From NCBI GenBank assembly GCA_947625135.1, contig CANQNE010000006.1:1-64000 (forward strand): DNA of 64,000 nucleotides, written 5' to 3'. Positions within the stretch are counted from its first letter, which is position 1. Each line of letters starts with the position of its first letter. Positions 61,001 through 64,000 of this stretch are shown one piece after another. Under the pieces are notes generated by a model. That model had not been told where the DNA came from, searched no databases, and worked only from the letters and a program-made list of their open reading frames with translations. Source of the DNA: an uncultured Lachnospiraceae bacterium (lineage in GTDB: Bacteria > Bacillota > Clostridia > Lachnospirales > Lachnospiraceae). Position numbers and translations under genes: made by a program.

Positions 61001-64000
61001 GGGCAAATCAGGCGAGCCGGTGACGGCAGCCGGCAAGCCGGTATACAACGAGGATCTGGCGCCGCTGATCAGCTGGTCAGCGCAGGTTCATCTCACAGGC
61101 CTTGTCACAGATGAGGAGCTGGCAGAGGCATCCAAAGCGGGTGGCGCAGTGATCACGGATGAGCTTTCTGATGGATTAAAGTATGAAGACGATACGCTGC
61201 ACGTATATGATCTGACATATAAGAACGGAAAGTACCAGCGGGGTACGGCGCTTGTTTTGGATACGGATTACCATTTTGCATATACGGGAAATACAATGAC
61301 GGTTACGCTTCTTGATCCCGCATCACATCCGGATGTGGAGCTGGTGTTTACCACAGGCGCGTATATGACGATGGAGAATGTGTCCAACGGCATTTCCGTT
61401 GGTATTGCAGGCAAAGGAGCAGAGGATGTATCTGAGCCGGTAGGCCCTGTCTATTCCAAGGGCTGGGGCGGCAGAGTCATCAGCAATCAGCAGATCAAAC
61501 TGCAGCCAAAAGCAGAGAAATGGCTGGATGATGAAAAGAGCGGCACGGCGTTTGAGTTTGAGATCGTCGAGGTAGATGCGACGGGCGCTGTGAAGATGGA
61601 TGGCGGCACGCCTGTATATCAGGATAAAAAGACAAATGCGACAGAAGGCGACCAAAAGGGTATGGTTGTCTTCAAAGAAACAGGTTATCTGGATGCGGGA
61701 ACCTACTATTATAAGATCACTGAGACAAACAAGAATCAGAACCCAGAACAGGAGCCTGTCCGCTATGATACGCATCAGTATATCGTAAAGGCGGAAGTGG
61801 AGCTGCAGCCGGAGAGCGGGTATAGCGCTGCGATGACGCTGCTGAATGTGAATCAGGATTCTACGCCGGGCGATCCGGTGACGGATCTGCCGGATGGCCA
61901 GTGGTGGCCGAAGTTCGTCAATACTTCCGTGACGGGAGATCTGGAGATCACAAAGGATGTGACCGGCGACGGCGGCGACAAGACCAGCAGCTTTACGTTC
62001 CAGATAACGCTAAAGGATGTGTCCGGAAATTCATTGTCCGGTGAGTATCCTTACACGATAAGCGAGCAGCAGAATGGAAAGAAGACGGAGACGGCAAAGG
62101 GAACGTTGAAGCCGGATGAGAACGGTATGTACAGCGTGAAGCTGAAGAGCGGTGAAACCGCGCATATCAGCGGAATCCCGGCAGGCAGCACCTATAAAGT
62201 GGAAGAAGCAGAGGCAGGCAAGAACGGCTATACGACCACTCCTGCACAAGCCGTCACCGGTACGATCACTGAGGGAGCGACAGCCTATGCAGGGTATATC
62301 AATACAAGAGGCATTGCTCAGCTGACTGTCACCAAGACGATAACGGGAACGGCAAAGCGTGATACGGAGCAGAAATTTACATTCCACGTAAAACTGGCCA
62401 ATGAGGACGGTACCCCGATCACGATCCCCTGCCCGTATCAGATCGGAAATCAGCAGTTGAAGCTGGAGCCAGATGATAATGGTATGGCCGATATTGTGCT
62501 GAAGCACGGAGAGACTGCGGTGATCTCTGTTCCGGAAAAGACAGTCTATACTGTGACCGAAGAGGCTGTGGAGGGATATGAGACAGAACCGAAGGACGGA
62601 TTTACAGGAACTGCACAGAAGGGAAAAGAAAACCGGGCTGACTTTATCAACCATAAGGATGCGCCCAATGTGACGGCGCTGCAGATCAGCAAGTCCGTGA
62701 AAGGTTATTATGAAACAAGCGAGCGGTTTACCTTTGATATTGTTTTGAAAGATACAAACGGCGATCCGCTGCAGGGCCCCTATTCCTATACAGGTTCCAA
62801 ATCGGGCACATTGACGCTGGACGCAGGGAAAGGCTCCATTACGCTGGCGAAGGACGAGAGCGTGACGATACAGGGACTGCCTCAGGGTACGCAGTATCAG
62901 GTGTCTGAGCGGGGCGCAAATGAGAATGGATATCTCACAACCCCTGCCAGCGGAACCATAGGAGGAGAGACGGCCGGAACCGATACGGCAAAGGCAGAAT
63001 TTTTAAATGAACGAAGAGAAGGCGATCTGAGCATTGCAAAGACAGTAGACGGTCATGACGGTGAGCTGGACAGAGAATTTACCTTTGTGATCAGCCTGAC
63101 AGCTGAAGACGGAACGCCCCTTCCGGGCCCGGTGAACTATACCAACGGTATTGAGAGCGGCAGCCTGTCGCTGACAGACGGCGTGGGAGAAATAAAGCTG
63201 CGGCATAATGAGAGCATCACCCTGCAGAGACTTCCCGAAAATGCCAGATACAATGTGACGGAGAAAGAGGCGAACCGGAACGGCTACCGCACTGTCGCGG
63301 CAGGAGAGAATGGAAAGATTGCCGCTTATGAGACGTCGGCAGCATCCTTTGTCAACAGCAGGGATCTTGGCAGTCTCAGTCTCCGGAAGGAAGTGAGCGG
63401 CGTACACGGTCAGTATGACAGAGAATTTACCTTTGTGATCAAGCTGACGCTGCCGGAGGGAATGATACCGGATGCAACCTATCATTACACCGGAAATGAG
63501 ACGGAAGGCGAGTTGCAGATGACAGCGGATGCAGCGGGTGTACTGACCGGCTCCGTAAAACTGAAGCACGGACAGTCCATAACGATCTCCGGTATTCCCG
63601 CAGGCACTGCTTATGAGGTTACGGAAGTCGAGGCAGATCAGGATGGCTACCGCACCAGTTCCAAAAATAGAAGTGGAAAGATCGGTACAGGTACGGTGAT
63701 CGATACGGTATTCTACAATTACCGTGAAAAGGTCGGCGATCTGACTGTGATGAAAGAGGTAACAGGAACTGGCGGTGACCTCACGACGGCATTTACCTTC
63801 TACGTGAAATTGAAGCCCCCGACGGGAATGACGCTGGCCGATGTGTATCGATGTGAAGGCGACGCTGCAGATGGTGCAGAAGCACCCGCATATACAAACC
63901 TGCGTATGAGAAAAGGCGAAGACGGCGTATATACGTCGGAGGAGTTTACGCTGAAGCATGGACAGAGTCTGACAATTTTTGATCTGTATGAAGGAATCGC
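55095..64000 (+). CDS. Giant pilin/adhesin-like surface protein (5' part)
   Basis: An open frame from GTG 55095 (GGGAGGAAGG just upstream) to the window edge gives 2,968 residues with no stop, so it is truncated only by the window. It has a signal peptide (about 1-32, ending ANA), a large N-terminal region with many beta strands, a Spy0128/FctA-like pilin isopeptide domain (about 2122-2275) and six tandem repeats of about 116-127 residues starting at 2281, 2408, 2527, 2643, 2759 and 2881. Each repeat begins with a Lys after a short strand (e.g. LEITKDV, LSIAKTV), has a VTExEA-like Glu segment, and, except the last (cut by the window edge), ends with an Asn (FLN, FVN, FYN), the residues that form Lys-Asn isopeptide bonds in these domains. 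Sortase anchoring would be outside the window. Confidence 0.88.
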   Translation, partial: MKSKEGAKRFLAWVLCTVMLFSGNGIIPANAGTVQKNAGNNVEISQIASKEAAPPQSKSVVQLTKDIMENLEVALYIDGQLINADTPVEEIDPIDPEETDVLVLFNNMKFVDHQLTDDTVYEISLPEELTPDFDETVSDPADTEWKELVSSSSVKAWGRVIFDGSDYKFQIKFQKTEGQSNIRADFQYRSHVNAGDPYPDQVSPEFPWEQQFTLPLKQETVTVQWLEKQANWLNAQGQDVAADNAGSNSNGFQQIRYTVTLTNQNTDVTAAASGQLKETLGVSGDTGGILAWIRTGNIGSTPPVPADVKKWLTVKADGKEIEMAARVQDGRLMLVGEDEDGGQLKLDFGPSTSPFVSEGFTLSFTDLTFQTLTFSYLAYIYDNGNGSSVRSYTAKTEYIPAGGSEAADEVSKTARKTITGPGVSLKLSHGTDTTSSGSYSAMKPKFQATLHTSGNENWLELSEKAALGTSEFAEHFYYFNASNFYTGTPYILKDFDFRVTDVNGYSASLQGASNSSSYSGSPSKMKAYDPIAYRELDSRLKKEGISGGVEGWNSGLGQLHIFDIEYKDNSGNLSGKRLWIVVAPKTALAAQQEYVGIGPAAAMQDENGKAAGYTIWLFNVGGIREGAVDYTKYLRRLIPYDPKNGVYVNQPVCFSTLTATNGYNSSSGNDYDQAMPLTAPTMAKEAYVQVDGTVRWDLTLDMNNYNTFYQYLQANGFLSVPPSLFVLHDLVPAGYEIIASWDSELNTNTNYDVYGKKMGKSSSGKIFVTPSFKSYYYDGNTSGATSSGPQFVKGNVSGNYSSFVHPGTLPEPSQNMKPESGSSGSGSMYSVDFPEMASSYNQNCKTFHISYIAIPTTKEVSETDQSPQMMVNKANFQIWNRAMRKPVADVVATGRGYLPSLGKTMTVTGNKIHTTLNSTCSTNGILYRGVYAVHDDMADSKAIEEQTGNVLPSSVAVADYIQLQKLKVTIMPTSGSTIEHTFSGIQSGAGAKTYEYTYSSDDGDHQIVLNYSGSMKGGFDLTVDGLPVNRAYGEKGYIGSVGIEYDCIFEVDDEVDGDGDENDGYTKAAKASGMLQFQFVNGFRRNYSAMKGDRGTAFRTDSSFRFAASPTLKKRFISKVQPGGFKTNYSVEADVGSKNQKNIYLVDQIDDVWEVFDKGHDTPKDSDKIYQETGGGAKERQYTKDELQTFLKHVQVADLKIEMGTRKAGSETTPVYELIYENGKVINEDWVVDKLTQEQLAAVHITKPEDPDARELNGNQFAFSISKKDGTPLASDTFFVVSYTLELGSTKGSGDTKKFWEEDFYDGGMLRIENQAAIGYQFAPVASSIRSLKNAVKVRAAGNLFAPVPAPIIGDQWVSAGSSVSGENNFLDVSTGVKVPSGGAAGSGWEIKVNTGSAWKGDKAQLDLTDTLRARATVDGEDVTDDDLNKQLLELFFKHLKLELDGVYFDEVKPENKVYGPDSSEELLNKYPGLTFRHTVFDPEHFTMTYLEKDDTLDPPREFSTGEVEMFSIFGEELPLNQDLILRYSTVVDWNALYNEAVERGLIQPGQSLTFDKAENYITGSAGETSSSRDFKSDIELEGHLSKTGKVNKEDHSIDWTVDLTVSGGTLQQYTLKDKMQAGTFSKSGALDVNDNDKLAFSKMNMTAFTIYAVTGGKDENDPETRTPVYTYNGDFSGTADLPGTAYYKGAELTFEEQTESDPATKGFTLAFNELGNCRLELVYTTKLDFDGFLAALADGAEGGEYTVEYKMSNVAEATFPGGSLSGSDSVTVTDPDDAEVTKELLNGRSGLSGREQKWQITASMGSHEGKNVSVGDSFATTDGSEALLEALRLTAMKVDLVTVSGTAGSGGSPETTETAETIYQYENGQAVTDRLEEYQAVFNEGFAMDTAGVTEFTLTFGQTLPANTKVVVTYTSALDDEKLKEVKEAEGLSDEMKLHLQNNAVFGRGDWGVKSDDTETDVYIGEPVGKSGEPVTAAGKPVYNEDLAPLISWSAQVHLTGLVTDEELAEASKAGGAVITDELSDGLKYEDDTLHVYDLTYKNGKYQRGTALVLDTDYHFAYTGNTMTVTLLDPASHPDVELVFTTGAYMTMENVSNGISVGIAGKGAEDVSEPVGPVYSKGWGGRVISNQQIKLQPKAEKWLDDEKSGTAFEFEIVEVDATGAVKMDGGTPVYQDKKTNATEGDQKGMVVFKETGYLDAGTYYYKITETNKNQNPEQEPVRYDTHQYIVKAEVELQPESGYSAAMTLLNVNQDSTPGDPVTDLPDGQWWPKFVNTSVTGDLEITKDVTGDGGDKTSSFTFQITLKDVSGNSLSGEYPYTISEQQNGKKTETAKGTLKPDENGMYSVKLKSGETAHISGIPAGSTYKVEEAEAGKNGYTTTPAQAVTGTITEGATAYAGYINTRGIAQLTVTKTITGTAKRDTEQKFTFHVKLANEDGTPITIPCPYQIGNQQLKLEPDDNGMADIVLKHGETAVISVPEKTVYTVTEEAVEGYETEPKDGFTGTAQKGKENRADFINHKDAPNVTALQISKSVKGYYETSERFTFDIVLKDTNGDPLQGPYSYTGSKSGTLTLDAGKGSITLAKDESVTIQGLPQGTQYQVSERGANENGYLTTPASGTIGGETAGTDTAKAEFLNERREGDLSIAKTVDGHDGELDREFTFVISLTAEDGTPLPGPVNYTNGIESGSLSLTDGVGEIKLRHNESITLQRLPENARYNVTEKEANRNGYRTVAAGENGKIAAYETSAASFVNSRDLGSLSLRKEVSGVHGQYDREFTFVIKLTLPEGMIPDATYHYTGNETEGELQMTADAAGVLTGSVKLKHGQSITISGIPAGTAYEVTEVEADQDGYRTSSKNRSGKIGTGTVIDTVFYNYREKVGDLTVMKEVTGTGGDLTTAFTFYVKLKPPTGMTLADVYRCEGDAADGAEAPAYTNLRMRKGEDGVYTSEEFTLKHGQSLTIFDLYEGI
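61935..64000 (+). repeat. Six tandem isopeptide-domain repeats
   Basis: Repeat units begin at 61935, 62316, 62673, 63021, 63369 and 63735 (periods 381, 357, 348, 348 and 366 bases, all multiples of three). The last is cut by the window edge. DNA copies have diverged, while the protein pattern (strand-Lys, FTF-x-V/I-x-L, KHG-x-S/T-xx-I, VTExEA, Asn) is conserved. Confidence 0.85.

Noticed and set aside
63003-63959. Minus-strand frame opposite the isopeptide repeats
   Set aside because: Arises from the repetitive plus-strand coding sequence; the plus frame is open for the whole region.

Overview
The window comes from a Gram-positive, spore-forming anaerobe of the Clostridia, most likely a gut Lachnospiraceae-type bacterium. 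This is inferred from gene content: a spoIVB-spo0A pair next to recN, argR, nadK, tlyA, dxs, ispA and xseAB, a class A RNase P RNA, DUF4250, lipoproteins with Gram-positive type lipoboxes, and dockerin-type modules. Strong AGGAGG-like ribosome binding sites and TTGACA/TATAAT-type promoters fit this. No rRNA, tRNA, CRISPR array, transposase or prophage was seen. || Region 1 (1-7.2 kb) is a redox cluster that is partly decayed: a lipoprotein fusing flavodoxin to an aldo/keto reductase, two cytoplasmic flavodoxins, a MATE exporter, then a run of fragments (DUF4405, AKR-type ferredoxin tail, flavin reductase tail, an FMN reductase interrupted by TGA, flavodoxin head and tail, amidohydrolase head). 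|| Region 2 (7.2-21.9 kb) is the most unusual part. It holds DUF362 proteins, flavodoxins, aldo/keto reductases, a flavin reductase, two large double-esterase proteins, an ECF transporter S component with a P-loop kinase, a LysR regulator and a permease. DUF362 and flavodoxin each occur twice, once as a lipoprotein and once carrying a dockerin-like calcium-binding module. Two promoters in this region share a LysR-type operator at exactly the same distance from the -10 element. The picture is an extracytoplasmic flavin/redox system of unknown substrate, linked to secreted esterases and to a dockerin-based assembly whose cohesin partner lies outside the window. || Region 3 (22-34.6 kb) has a DUF5131 gene, a Spo0A DNA-binding-domain-only protein diverging from a dockerin-bearing peptidoglycan hydrolase across a palindromic pair of 0A boxes, an ABC exporter, rnpB, an LRR-dockerin protein, pyrBI, argS, thiN, nth and a PepSY lipoprotein. 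|| Region 4 (34.8-38 kb) is a TPP-riboswitch-controlled thiamine-precursor uptake operon. Region 5 (38-51 kb) is the conserved chromosomal block from asp23/gls24 and nusB through xseAB, ispA, dxs, tlyA, nadK, argR, recN, spoIVB and spo0A to glgA. Region 6 (51-64 kb) has a Rad3-type helicase, DUF4250, a uroporphyrinogen-decarboxylase-like protein and the first 2,968 codons of a giant surface protein ending, within the window, in six isopeptide-type repeats; it runs off the right edge.
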